DNA from: an uncultured Bacteroidales bacterium
GTDB lineage: Bacteria > Bacteroidota > Bacteroidia > Bacteroidales > P3
DNA: 37,474 nt
Direction of reading: 5' to 3'
Assembly: GCA_937876865.1 (NCBI GenBank)
Contig: CALEFF010000077.1
Coordinates: forward strand, 1-37,474
Part shown: one piece after another, positions 1 through 7,882 of the stretch
Layout of the letters: the number at the start of each line of letters is the position of its first letter
Position numbering within the stretch: position 1 is the first letter of the stretch
Position numbers and translations under genes: made by a program
Notes under the pieces: generated by a model
The model's database searches: none
Seen by the model: only the letters and a program-made list of their open reading frames with translations
What the model was told of the DNA's origin: nothing

Positions 1-136
1 TGTCCGTACATTGGGCGCTCAGGATAACTGCAACGAGCAACTGGAACGGCGTCTCATAGTGCAGTTCCGTTTCAGGCATAGGCATGGCCTGCTGAAAGTA
101 GGCTATCACATTTTGGTATAGTTCTTTCTTCTTCAT
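1..136 (-). CDS. nth: Endonuclease III, N-terminal fragment (cut by window edge)
   Basis: DNA glycosylase/AP lyase of base excision repair. Only the first 45 codons lie in the window, reading leftwards from ATG at 136. The translation starts MKKKELYQNVIAYF and runs into LLVAVILSAQCTD, which is the conserved N-terminal block of Nth (the LSxQTxD/LSAQCTD helix region). The rest, including the HhH motif, the catalytic Lys and the Fe-S cluster, lies outside. A TAnnTTTG box 28 bp upstream drives it divergently from the M64 peptidase gene. Base composition is near 50% G+C, unlike the rest of the window, so the piece may come from a different genome than the sequence right of ~505. Confidence 0.85.
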   Translation of the reverse strand, partial: MKKKELYQNVIAYFQQAMPMPETELHYETPFQLLVAVILSAQCTD

Positions 137-163
137 TCTGTATTTCTGGCAATAATGTCGGCA

Positions 164-171
164 CAAAGATA
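164..171 (-). promoter_or_regulatory. Promoter -7 box for nth
   Basis: TATCTTTG on the minus strand fits the Bacteroidetes -7 consensus TAnnTTTG. It lies 28 bp upstream of the nth ATG. Confidence 0.6.
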
Positions 172-247
172 CACGACATTCGCTGAACTGGCAAATATTG
201 AAGCGCACTTTTCCGGGAAAACTGTACTTCTGTATCCGAATGCTTTA

Positions 248-255
248 TATCTTTG
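248..255 (+). promoter_or_regulatory. Promoter -7 box for the M64 peptidase gene
   Basis: TATCTTTG on the plus strand, 34 bp upstream of the ATG at 290, matches TAnnTTTG. Confidence 0.6.
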
Positions 256-289
256 CGCCAGAATGTAACCGTTTAATTTAAAAAAAGAA

Positions 290-517
290 ATGAAATACAG
301 GGCTTGTTGCTTTGCGCTTATGTCGCTATTGGGTGTGGTTGCGGTTTGGGCGCAACGTTTTGATGACTTGTTTTCAGACCGCACGTTGCGTGTAGATTAT
401 ATATTCAGCGGAAATGCCAATACGCAGCAGATAACTGTGGACGAACTCCGTTGTGCCGAGGGATGGTATGGCAGAAGAACCAATATGGACAAACTGCTTC
501 TTCTCGTATTAAATTAA
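290..517 (+). pseudogene. IgA-type M64 metallopeptidase, truncated N-terminus
   Basis: The first ~70 residues match the N-terminal region of Bacteroidales M64 peptidases: a signal peptide ending in VAVWAQ, then RFDDLFSDRTLRVDYIFSGN and the block DELRC..GWYGRR. In that family a GNGQ block should follow almost at once. Here similarity stops after NMDKLLL (about base 502) and a stop comes at 515-517. The zinc-binding HExxH catalytic domain is absent. The break coincides with a fall in G+C from about 50% to under 30%. The gene is therefore either truncated by rearrangement or joined to foreign sequence by assembly; I favour the second. Confidence 0.8.
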
Positions 518-651
518 GAACTACTTTTCCGACTCAAATTAAAGATATCACTAGTAAAAGTTTGTATTATAATTTATTTAGTTTACATGGCTCAGGAAGA
601 AATAAAACATATGAATTATATCCAAATAAAAGTAAAGAAATAATTTTTTAA
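503..651 (+). pseudogene. Orphan C-terminal coding remnant, unrecognised
   Basis: Right of the junction one frame stays open for about 49 codons and ends with TAA at 649-651. Its peptide contains SLYYNLFSLHGSGRNKTYE. It has no start of its own: upstream, the frame runs into the M64 gene out of phase. It resembles the tail of a protein whose 5' part lies outside, as expected if the contig was wrongly joined near 503. I do not recognise the family, and chance openness in AT-rich DNA is possible. Confidence 0.35.
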
Positions 652-701
652 ATGAAAGAAATATCGATTTAATCTTGTATTATGAAACCTAAAAGCAAGA
701 A

Positions 702-806
702 ATTGACGAATCGTCAATAAAACATTGACTAATCATCAATCGTGTATTGACAAGTAGTCAATCAAGTATTGATAAATCGTCAATCAAAAATTGACAAAAT
801 GTCAAT
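702..806. repeat. Five 17-bp palindromes at an exact 22-bp period
   Basis: Units begin at 702, 724, 746, 768 and 790. Each is ATTGAC-N5-GTCAAT or one change from it: unit 2 has ATCAAT on the right, unit 4 has ATTGAT on the left. The 5-bp spacers differ (AAAAC, CGTGT, CAAGT, CAAAA). The array lies in the gap 652-969, which has no convincing gene, about 130 bp upstream of the dpp11 -7 box. The 22-bp spacing is about two helical turns, so all dyads face the same side of the DNA, which suits cooperative binding of a dimeric regulator. Alternatives are a nucleoid-protein site or transcript hairpins. Confidence 0.85.
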
Positions 807-934
807 ATGTGATAAATAATATATACAACAATAAAAAAATAGAAAAAAGATAGTAACGCAAAAGATATTTTTTTTTAAAAACATATTTGTGTTATTTTTT
901 TCCAGGACTTGGGCGGCGATTTTTCTTTTTTTTG

Positions 935-942
935 TATATTTG
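935..942 (+). promoter_or_regulatory. Promoter -7 box for dpp11-pheT
   Basis: TATATTTG, 27 bp upstream of the ATG at 970, matches TAnnTTTG. It is followed by GC, as in several other promoters in this window. Confidence 0.65.
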
Positions 943-969
943 CAAATTGAGTAATTAGTTAATTTTAGT

Positions 970-3123
970 ATGAAGAAAAAGTTATTGTTGATTGGTTTGG
1001 CTATTTCAATGATTATGCCAAATTTATTTGCAGACGAGGGAATGTGGTTACCTCTTTTATTGAAAAACAAAGAGGCTGATATGCAAAAAAACGGAATGCG
1101 TATTAGTGCAGAAGATATTTATAGTGTAAACAACGCTTCTTTGAAAGATGCAGTTATGTTGTTTGGAACTGGTTGTACAGGAGAATTTGTTTCAAACCAA
1201 GGTTTGTTGCTAACAAATCATCATTGTGGTTATAGTTTTATCGTTTCTCATTCTACGGTTGAAAGAGATTATCTTACAAATGGCTTTTGGGCAATGAATA
1301 GAGAAGAAGAATTGCCTTGTAAAGGACTAACTATCACACGTTTGGTTTATATGGAAGATGTAACTCAAAGTGTTTTAAAAGGGGTTGCAGACAATATGTC
1401 GGAAACTGAACGTCAAAAATTGATAGAAAAAAACATAGCACAAGTAAAAGAAAAAGCAACAAAGAACAATCACTACACTGCTGTGATTAAACCTTTCTAT
1501 TATGGTAATCAATATTTCATGTATGTTAATGAAGTGTTTAAAGATGTTCGTTTAGTTGGTGCTCCTCCTTCAAATATTGGTAAATTTGGTGGAGATACTG
1601 ACAATTGGATGTGGCCAAGACATACAGGGGATTTTTCTGTGTTTAGAGTTTATGCAGATAAAGATGGAAAACCTGCTGAATATTCAAAAGACAACGTGCC
1701 TTATACTCCAAAAAAACACTTAAAGATAAATATAAAAGGTGTTGAGGAAGGAGATTTTACTTTTGTATTTGGTTATCCTGGAACAACTAAGCAGTTTCTT
1801 ACCTCTGATGCTGTAAACTATATTCAAAATATTGAAGACCCAACAAGAATTAAGTTAAGAACTGCAAGACTTGATGTATATAATAGAGCAATGAATGAAA
1901 GTCCTGCTCAAAGATTACGTTATGCTTCAAAGGTTGCTTCGGTTGCTAACGGTTGGAAAAAATGGCAAGGAGAAGTAAGAGGATTAAAAAGACTTAACGC
2001 AATAGAAAAGAAAAAGGCATTTGAAAAAGACTTTAATGCTTGGGCAGAAAATAATGTAAAATATAAAAATGTTCTTTCAGAATTAAAGACTACTTATGCT
2101 GAAATGGAGAAAGCAAATCTTTCTTTTATTTATTTGAATGAAGCAGTGTTTGCATCGGATTTAATGGCACAAGTCAGATGGGTTGCTAATATTATTTCTG
2201 CTTCTGAGAACAAGAATGAGGAGGAAGTGATTGCATTGGCAGAAAAACTTTATCATAATCTTAAAAACTATTATTCAAAAGATTATGAAAATCATAGAAA
2301 AGTAGATAAAGAGATTTTTGTTAAGACTATGGCTATTTTCTATAATGATTTTGCAAAGGCTAATTATTTTTGGTTGAGAGATATTGTTGAAAATAGTAAA
2401 CAAGAAACAGCAGAACAATTCTTTGCAAAAATCTATGAAACATCTTTCTTGTCTAATCCTCAACAAGCAGAAAAATTATTAAAGAATTTTAAAGCAAAGA
2501 ATGTAAAGAAAATGATAAATGATCCTGCGGTTGAATTATTCCTTCCTATTTGGGGACAATATATGGAAAAAGATAGATTTGAATTAGCCTCTTACGATAA
2601 CAAGGTTGATAGTCTTTATAGAATTTATGTAGATGGAATAATGAAAAAAGATACTAAGAAGGAGTTTTACCCTGATGCTAATCTTACTTTAAGAGTTGCT
2701 TATGGAAATATAAAGACTTACTCGCCAAAAGATGCTATTAAATATGAAGCTTTCTCAACAATTGAAGGTATTATGGAGAAAGAAAATCCTGAAATTTATG
2801 ATTATGTTGTTGAACCAAAATTAAAACAACTATATAATAATAAGGACTATGGTCAATATGCTAATAAATATGGAGAATTGCCCGTTGCATTTATTGCAAG
2901 TAATCACACAACAGGAGGAAATTCTGGAAGTCCTGTTTTAGATAAAGACGGAAATCTAATTGGTATTAACTTTGATAGAAATTGGGAAGGAACAATGAGT
3001 GATGTTATGTATGATCCTTCGCAATGTAGAAACATATCTTTGGATATTCGTTATTGTTTATTTATAATTGACAAATTTGCTGGTGCATCTCATCTTATTG
3101 ATGAAATGACCTTAATCAAATAA
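970..3123 (+). CDS. dpp11: S46 dipeptidyl-peptidase, DPP11 type (Asp/Glu-specific)
   Basis: Periplasmic serine exopeptidase that removes N-terminal dipeptides from peptides. The 717 residues match the family length. A signal peptide ends at about ..NLFA/DEG. The catalytic triad is visible: His85 in TNHHCGY, Asp221 in RHTGDFSVFR, Ser652 in GGNSGSPV. Arg670 in INFDRNWEG lies 18 residues after the Ser, like Arg673 of Porphyromonas gingivalis DPP11. DPP7 has Gly there, so specificity for acidic residues at P1 is inferred. The gene has its own -7 box and the palindrome array at 702-806 upstream. pheT follows after 13 bp, probably in the same transcript. Secreted endopeptidases such as the C25 enzyme at 32380-35709 could supply its substrates. 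Confidence 0.92.
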   Translation: MKKKLLLIGLAISMIMPNLFADEGMWLPLLLKNKEADMQKNGMRISAEDIYSVNNASLKDAVMLFGTGCTGEFVSNQGLLLTNHHCGYSFIVSHSTVERDYLTNGFWAMNREEELPCKGLTITRLVYMEDVTQSVLKGVADNMSETERQKLIEKNIAQVKEKATKNNHYTAVIKPFYYGNQYFMYVNEVFKDVRLVGAPPSNIGKFGGDTDNWMWPRHTGDFSVFRVYADKDGKPAEYSKDNVPYTPKKHLKINIKGVEEGDFTFVFGYPGTTKQFLTSDAVNYIQNIEDPTRIKLRTARLDVYNRAMNESPAQRLRYASKVASVANGWKKWQGEVRGLKRLNAIEKKKAFEKDFNAWAENNVKYKNVLSELKTTYAEMEKANLSFIYLNEAVFASDLMAQVRWVANIISASENKNEEEVIALAEKLYHNLKNYYSKDYENHRKVDKEIFVKTMAIFYNDFAKANYFWLRDIVENSKQETAEQFFAKIYETSFLSNPQQAEKLLKNFKAKNVKKMINDPAVELFLPIWGQYMEKDRFELASYDNKVDSLYRIYVDGIMKKDTKKEFYPDANLTLRVAYGNIKTYSPKDAIKYEAFSTIEGIMEKENPEIYDYVVEPKLKQLYNNKDYGQYANKYGELPVAFIASNHTTGGNSGSPVLDKDGNLIGINFDRNWEGTMSDVMYDPSQCRNISLDIRYCLFIIDKFAGASHLIDEMTLIK

Positions 3124-3136
3124 AAACTATTGTAAA

Positions 3137-5596
3137 ATGAAAATATCATATAATTGGCTAAAAAAATATGTTGATACTAATGTATCGGCAGAAGAAGTTG
3201 CAAATCTTTTGACTTTCGGTGGATTAGAAGTAGAAGATATAGAATTGGTTGAAAGCATTAAAGGTGGATTAAAAAATTTCTTTGTGGGCGAGGTATTAAC
3301 TTGTGAAAATCACCCTAACTCTGACCACTTACATATAACAAAGGTTAATGTTGGTGGTGAAGAACCTTTGAATATTGTTTGTGGAGCTCCAAATGTTGCA
3401 GCAGGTCAAAAGGTAATTGTAGCTACAATAGGTGCTAAGATTTATGAAGAAAACGGAGAATGTTTTGAAATAAAGAAAAGCAAACTTAGAGGTGAGCCAA
3501 GCGAGGGTATGATTTGCTCTGAAAAAGAACTTTGTTTGAGTGATAATCACGATGGCATATTAGTTTTAGACCCAAGTGCAAAAGTAGGAACTCCTGCTAA
3601 GGAATATTTTAATATTGAAGAAGATTACGTTTTTGAAATTGGTTTAACAGCTAATCGTAGCGATGCAACTTCTCACATTGGTGTAGCAAGAGATTTGGTT
3701 GCTTTACTAAAAAGCCAATTAAATGAAGAAAAGACTTTAAATATTCCAAGCGTAGAAGATTTTAAAGTAGAAGAAACCTCACAAAACATTGAAATAAACA
3801 TAGATACTAATCTTTGCAAGAGATATAGTGCCGTTGTAGTAAAAGGAGTTGAAGTAAAAGAATCCCCAAAATGGTTAGCAGATAGTTTAAGAGCGATAGG
3901 CTTGCGACCTGTTAATAACATTGTAGATGTAACTAACTTTATTTTGATGGAAGTTGGGCAACCGCTTCACGCTTTTGACTTTTCAAAAGTAAAAGGAAAT
4001 CAAATCAATGTTAAATCTCTTGAAAAAGACAGCGTTTTTGTTACCCTTGACGGAGTGGAAAGAAAACTTAACGGCAAAGAAGCAATGGTTTGCAATAGTC
4101 AAGAAGCAATGTGCATGGGAGGAATTTACGGTGGCTTGGATAGTGGAGTAAATGAAAAAACTGTAGATGTACTTATTGAAAGTGCTTATTTTGATCCGGT
4201 TGTGATTCGTAAGGCTGCTAAGTATCATGGTTTGAAAACCGATGCTTCTTTCAGATATGAAAGAGGTGCAGACCCTAATATTACTCTTTATGCTTTGAAA
4301 CGTGCAGCTCTTTTAATCAAAGAAGTTGCAGGAGGAAAGATTTGTTCTCAAATAGTTGATGTTTATCCAGAGGAAATAAAGCCTAAGGAAATAGAACTAT
4401 CATTTGAAAGAATGGATTCTTTGATTGGCAAAAAATTAGATAGAGAAATAGTAAAAGAAATATTGAACAAGCTAAACATATCTACTATTTGCCGAGAAGA
4501 TGGTTTAACTGCAATTGTGCCAACAAACAAAGTTGATGTTACAAGAGAGTGCGATTTGATTGAAGAAATACTTAGAGTTTACGGATACAACAATATAGAA
4601 ATTTCTTCAAGTATGAAAAATTGTATTTCTACCTCTGTAAAACCCAATCCAGAGAAAATACAAGCTTTTGTTTCGGATATGTTGGCTGCAAAAGGCTTTA
4701 ACGAAACAATGAACAATTCCTTAACAAAGGTTTCTTACTATGAAAACAACAAAGACTTCCCACAAGAAAATTCTGTCTTGGTCTTGAATGCTCTAAGCAA
4801 AGACCTTGGACAAATGAGACAAACTCTTCTTTATGGTCAATTAGAAACTATTTCTTATAACATAAATCGTAAGACTGCGGATTTAAGATTGTTTGAGTTT
4901 GGTAATTGTTATCAAAAAAATAATGACAGCTTTGAGAGTCCTGAAATCACAAAACGCTACACCGAACACAAACATCTTGCAATGCTTACAACAGGAAAAA
5001 GCATTGAAAGTTGGCAAGCAAAAAGGGTAGATGAGGATTTCTATTATTTAAAGAATATTTTATTGAATATTTTCTCTGAACTTAGAGTTAATATGACACG
5101 TTTTGAACTTCAACAAATAGAAAACGAATCATATATTTATGCTTTGGCATACGTAGCAAAAGACAGCAAGAAAACTATTGCAACAGTTGGTATGCTACGT
5201 CCTACTCTTTGCAAGAAATGGGATATAAAACAAAGTATCTTCTATGCAGATGTAGATTGGACTTTACTTTATCGTTACATTCCTTCTAAGAGTGTGAGAT
5301 ATGAAGAAATAAGTAAATTCCCTGAGGTAAGAAGAGATTTGGCTTTGGTTGTGAAAGAAGAAATTACTTTTGCACAAATGGAAGCCTTGGCTTATCAAAC
5401 AGAAAAGAAATTATTGAAAAAAGTATCTTTGTTTGACGTTTACAAAGGAGATAAACTACCTAATGGTCATAAACAATATGCTTTGAGTTTTATTCTTCAA
5501 GACAATGAAAAAACATTGACCGATAAACAAATCGAAGCTATTATGTCCAAACTTCTAAAAACATTTGAACAAAAATTAGAAGCTAAATTAAGATAA
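3137..5596 (+). CDS. pheT: Phenylalanine--tRNA ligase beta subunit
   Basis: Large subunit of the alpha2-beta2 enzyme that charges tRNA-Phe. Its 819 residues are of normal length for the bacterial long form. In order: an N-terminal hot-dog start (MKISYNWLKKYVD), an EMAP-like tRNA-binding domain around 40-155 (with CENHPNSDHLHITKVNVG), the B3/B4 editing region around 215-390 (VVDVTNFILMEVGQPLHAFD and DASFRYERGADP are visible), B5 around 405-475, the core catalytic-like domain, and a C-terminal FDX-ACB anticodon-binding domain from ~725 (FPEVRRDLALVV). It lies 13 bp after dpp11. pheS is not in the window, which is common in Bacteroidetes where the two genes are often apart. Confidence 0.96.
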   Translation: MKISYNWLKKYVDTNVSAEEVANLLTFGGLEVEDIELVESIKGGLKNFFVGEVLTCENHPNSDHLHITKVNVGGEEPLNIVCGAPNVAAGQKVIVATIGAKIYEENGECFEIKKSKLRGEPSEGMICSEKELCLSDNHDGILVLDPSAKVGTPAKEYFNIEEDYVFEIGLTANRSDATSHIGVARDLVALLKSQLNEEKTLNIPSVEDFKVEETSQNIEINIDTNLCKRYSAVVVKGVEVKESPKWLADSLRAIGLRPVNNIVDVTNFILMEVGQPLHAFDFSKVKGNQINVKSLEKDSVFVTLDGVERKLNGKEAMVCNSQEAMCMGGIYGGLDSGVNEKTVDVLIESAYFDPVVIRKAAKYHGLKTDASFRYERGADPNITLYALKRAALLIKEVAGGKICSQIVDVYPEEIKPKEIELSFERMDSLIGKKLDREIVKEILNKLNISTICREDGLTAIVPTNKVDVTRECDLIEEILRVYGYNNIEISSSMKNCISTSVKPNPEKIQAFVSDMLAAKGFNETMNNSLTKVSYYENNKDFPQENSVLVLNALSKDLGQMRQTLLYGQLETISYNINRKTADLRLFEFGNCYQKNNDSFESPEITKRYTEHKHLAMLTTGKSIESWQAKRVDEDFYYLKNILLNIFSELRVNMTRFELQQIENESYIYALAYVAKDSKKTIATVGMLRPTLCKKWDIKQSIFYADVDWTLLYRYIPSKSVRYEEISKFPEVRRDLALVVKEEITFAQMEALAYQTEKKLLKKVSLFDVYKGDKLPNGHKQYALSFILQDNEKTLTDKQIEAIMSKLLKTFEQKLEAKLR

Positions 5597-5601
5597 TAAA
5601 T

Positions 5602-6018
5602 ATGCGAAGCCTCTTACATTACGATATAAAGATTCTCATTGTATTGCTTGAATCGCTAAAAGGAAATAAGGATTTTTTTATGTTCTTAGTCAATAATGGA
5701 TTTCCTGAACTTGCAGCGTGGAGCAATGCTGTAAGAGGTGATGAAGAGGCTTTGCATTGGCTTTTTGATAATGGATTTGGAACTCTTGGAGTGCTATCAA
5801 ACGCAATCGATGGAGAGAAAAAAGCAGTGCAATGGGTCTTACGCTCAAACGATGATTTTCTAATAAATTTCTCTGCCGCTTGTAGAAAAGAAGAAGATGG
5901 TAAACGATGGTTAGAAGACAATGAGTTGAATATTTTTATCAAAATGGCAGAAGAAATTATCGTTATTCTCGACAAGCAGATAAAAGATAGAATGTTTTGG
6001 TATAAATGGAGAAAATAA
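5602..6018 (+). CDS. Hypothetical protein with ~25-residue helical repeats
   Basis: 138 residues, no signal peptide, not recognised. After an N-terminal helix, four units of about 25 residues follow one another. They begin around GNKDFFMFL, GDEEALHWL, GEKKAVQWV and EEDGKRWL, and each ends near a SNA/SAA-like segment (AAWSNAV, GVLSNAI, INFSAAC, IKMAEEI). The pattern suggests a small alpha-solenoid, ankyrin- or SEL1-like in rhythm but without either consensus. It starts 5 bp after pheT and overlaps the next gene by 13 bp, so it is translated in the pheT operon and perhaps coupled to the membrane protein downstream. A peptide- or protein-binding role is only a guess. Confidence 0.6.
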   Translation: MRSLLHYDIKILIVLLESLKGNKDFFMFLVNNGFPELAAWSNAVRGDEEALHWLFDNGFGTLGVLSNAIDGEKKAVQWVLRSNDDFLINFSAACRKEEDGKRWLEDNELNIFIKMAEEIIVILDKQIKDRMFWYKWRK

Positions 6019-7088
6019 TTAACAATTCGTTTTATTTTGTAATTGCTTATCTTTTTGTTTTTGCAGTAGTACAAATCTCCACAATTCTACCTGCTTTTTC
6101 TCTTAATGTTCCTATAATTATTTATAGTTCTTATTTGGATTTCAACACTCTTACTTCTGCCGCCTCAGACGAAGTATGGAAAAGTGTAGATAACATAGTT
6201 AATATTTTTGGAAGTGGAATTATTCTGCTCGTTCTTTTAATGTTTATATCTATTGTTCTTCTTCTAAGATGGAAATCAAAAAAGGTGTGGATACAACGCC
6301 TACTTTTTTGGGTAATAATTTGCAGTTTCATAAGATTTTGCAATGGTTTTATTTGTGGACATATTTTTTACCTTTGGGGATTCAATTTAGTAACTGATTT
6401 TATTGGGCTTACATTCCCTTCAAACATAATGAAAGTTGTCTTTGTAATAATTATGTTTGTTATTCTTGGGCTTGGAATGTATTTTCTTAGAGAAATTATT
6501 GTGGGAATAATTGACCCTTGCAAAGAAAATATTAAGAAAGAAATCAAAGTAAAGGTAATATATCCCTCAATCATTGGAGGAATATTGATTTTAATTATTT
6601 TCTTTCCAATCACTCAAAAAGATGCTGCAATAGAAATTGTAAATAGCATTATCACTCCTCTATTGATAGCGTCACTTTTTAGAATGGGTGTTACCAAAAA
6701 GTTCTCTTTCATTGACCAAGCAAACGTTCAAAAGAAACAAACAAAAGAAAAACTCAATATTATTCTGATTCTTATCTGTTTTGTAATGGTTTTATCTCTT
6801 AGGCTTATTTTTGACAAGGGTGTAAAACTAACTCCAAATAGTTATGATAATTACATATTAGATAATTTACTTTCCTTTGTAGTGGTTAGTTTTTTATTAT
6901 TACTCTTTTTGTATTTATTGTTTGCCTATTATCATCATCATAAAAAGCAAAAGCAAGAAGAACAAGAACTAATCCAAGACTACAAATCTTTTGAGCAAAT
7001 GAAAGACCACAATATGTTTGACTTTAACAAATCAAAGAACTTAGATAAGTATAACAATGCTTGGAATGAAATAGAGAAAGAAAAATAA
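6006..7088 (+). CDS. Polytopic membrane protein, unknown function
   Basis: 360 residues, unrecognised. About seven hydrophobic segments can be drawn (near 9-30, 68-87, 96-118, 142-163, 186-203, 250-268, 288-309). A charged cytoplasmic-type tail from ~310 contains HHHKKQKQEEQE and many Lys/Glu. There is no obvious catalytic motif. The ATG at 6006 lies inside the 3' end of the preceding gene (13-bp overlap), which suggests translational coupling and a functional pair. The C-terminal tail might contact the helical-repeat partner; this is inference from position only. Confidence 0.6.
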   Translation: MEKIINNSFYFVIAYLFVFAVVQISTILPAFSLNVPIIIYSSYLDFNTLTSAASDEVWKSVDNIVNIFGSGIILLVLLMFISIVLLLRWKSKKVWIQRLLFWVIICSFIRFCNGFICGHIFYLWGFNLVTDFIGLTFPSNIMKVVFVIIMFVILGLGMYFLREIIVGIIDPCKENIKKEIKVKVIYPSIIGGILILIIFFPITQKDAAIEIVNSIITPLLIASLFRMGVTKKFSFIDQANVQKKQTKEKLNIILILICFVMVLSLRLIFDKGVKLTPNSYDNYILDNLLSFVVVSFLLLLFLYLLFAYYHHHKKQKQEEQELIQDYKSFEQMKDHNMFDFNKSKNLDKYNNAWNEIEKEK

Positions 7089-7104
7089 TTATACCTTTCT
7101 TTGA

Positions 7105-7153
7105 ACCATTGTGAAAAATAGTTGTTTTAATTAAAAATCAAAAACACAATGGT
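7105..7153 (+). other. 9-bp inverted repeat next to the start codon
   Basis: ACCATTGTG (7105-7113) and CACAATGGT (7145-7153) are perfect inverted repeats 31 bp apart. The right arm ends 3 bp before the ATG at 7157. The intervening DNA is AT-only-like. As RNA this would place the ribosome-binding region in a stem; as DNA it could be an operator. No clear TAnnTTTG box is seen in this gap. Confidence 0.55.
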
Positions 7154-7156
7154 ATT

Positions 7157-7837
7157 ATGAAAAAAACAGCGTTTATTTTAATTATTTCTTTGTTTTTAAC
7201 AAATATTTCTTTGTTTTCGCAAAATAAAGTAAAGAGTTCTGGATTTGTTTCCACAGCAGGTTTCACAATGGTTTTTTTTAGTAATTTTGATGATTTGAAC
7301 GCTTCTATCAAATCTTATTATCCCGATTACAAAGACTTCAACCCTATAATGCAAACAGGCTTTACACTTGGGTTTGGGTATTACTTCAAAGATAGATTTT
7401 CTATCTTAACAGAAAGTTTTGCTTCCTCCGCTCCTTCTATGAGCAGTTATGAGGATCAATATGCAGAACTTAGAAGTTATGGTAGCAAATTAGAGGTTTC
7501 TTACATATTTTATAGAGTAAAAAACTTTGATTTTGAGTTCTCTATCGGTCTTGGAGGACAATACAATAGTTTTTTACATACGATAAAAGATGAAAAAGAA
7601 GAATATCGACCTAATTTGGCACTTAATTCCCTAAACACAATTGTGCCTGTTGGCTTTACTTGGTGGATTTACAAAGCGAAAGAGGCTCATATCAGTGAAA
7701 GAGCCGTTGGAATAAGCATTGATTATAACATTATTGCTCATAAAGGAATCACATCTGTTACTGGTTTCAATCAAAAAGTTCATTATCCTAACATATCAAG
7801 CAACAACCTTTGGCTAAGTATTGTACTTAAAATGTAA
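7157..7837 (+). CDS. Outer-membrane beta-barrel protein (small, unknown)
   Basis: 226 residues. A signal peptide (MKKTAFILIISLFLTN... ending near LFSQ) is followed by alternating hydrophobic/polar strands. Segments such as FTLGFGYYFKDRFSILTES and FEFSIGLGGQYNS are typical of Bacteroidetes porin-like or OmpW-like barrels, and the C-terminus ends in a strand (LWLSIVLKM). I cannot assign a specific family. It lies 68 bp after the membrane-protein gene and 45 bp before thiL. Expression may be influenced by the inverted repeat just upstream. Confidence 0.6.
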   Translation: MKKTAFILIISLFLTNISLFSQNKVKSSGFVSTAGFTMVFFSNFDDLNASIKSYYPDYKDFNPIMQTGFTLGFGYYFKDRFSILTESFASSAPSMSSYEDQYAELRSYGSKLEVSYIFYRVKNFDFEFSIGLGGQYNSFLHTIKDEKEEYRPNLALNSLNTIVPVGFTWWIYKAKEAHISERAVGISIDYNIIAHKGITSVTGFNQKVHYPNISSNNLWLSIVLKM

Positions 7838-7846
7838 AATTATTCA

Positions 7847-7854
7847 TATATTTG
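7847..7854 (+). promoter_or_regulatory. Promoter -7 box for thiL operon
   Basis: TATATTTG, 28 bp upstream of the thiL ATG at 7883, matches TAnnTTTG. Confidence 0.6.
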
Positions 7855-7882
7855 CAGTTTGAAAGCAAATATAGTTTGTTAA

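Noticed and set aside
133..384. Minus-strand 83-codon frame over the nth/M64 divergent region
   Set aside because: It covers both promoters and runs antisense to the M64 start; nth begins in another frame at 136.
702..806. CRISPR array
   Set aside because: Repeats are 17 bp and spacers only 5 bp, with no cas genes; the dyad form fits binding sites better.
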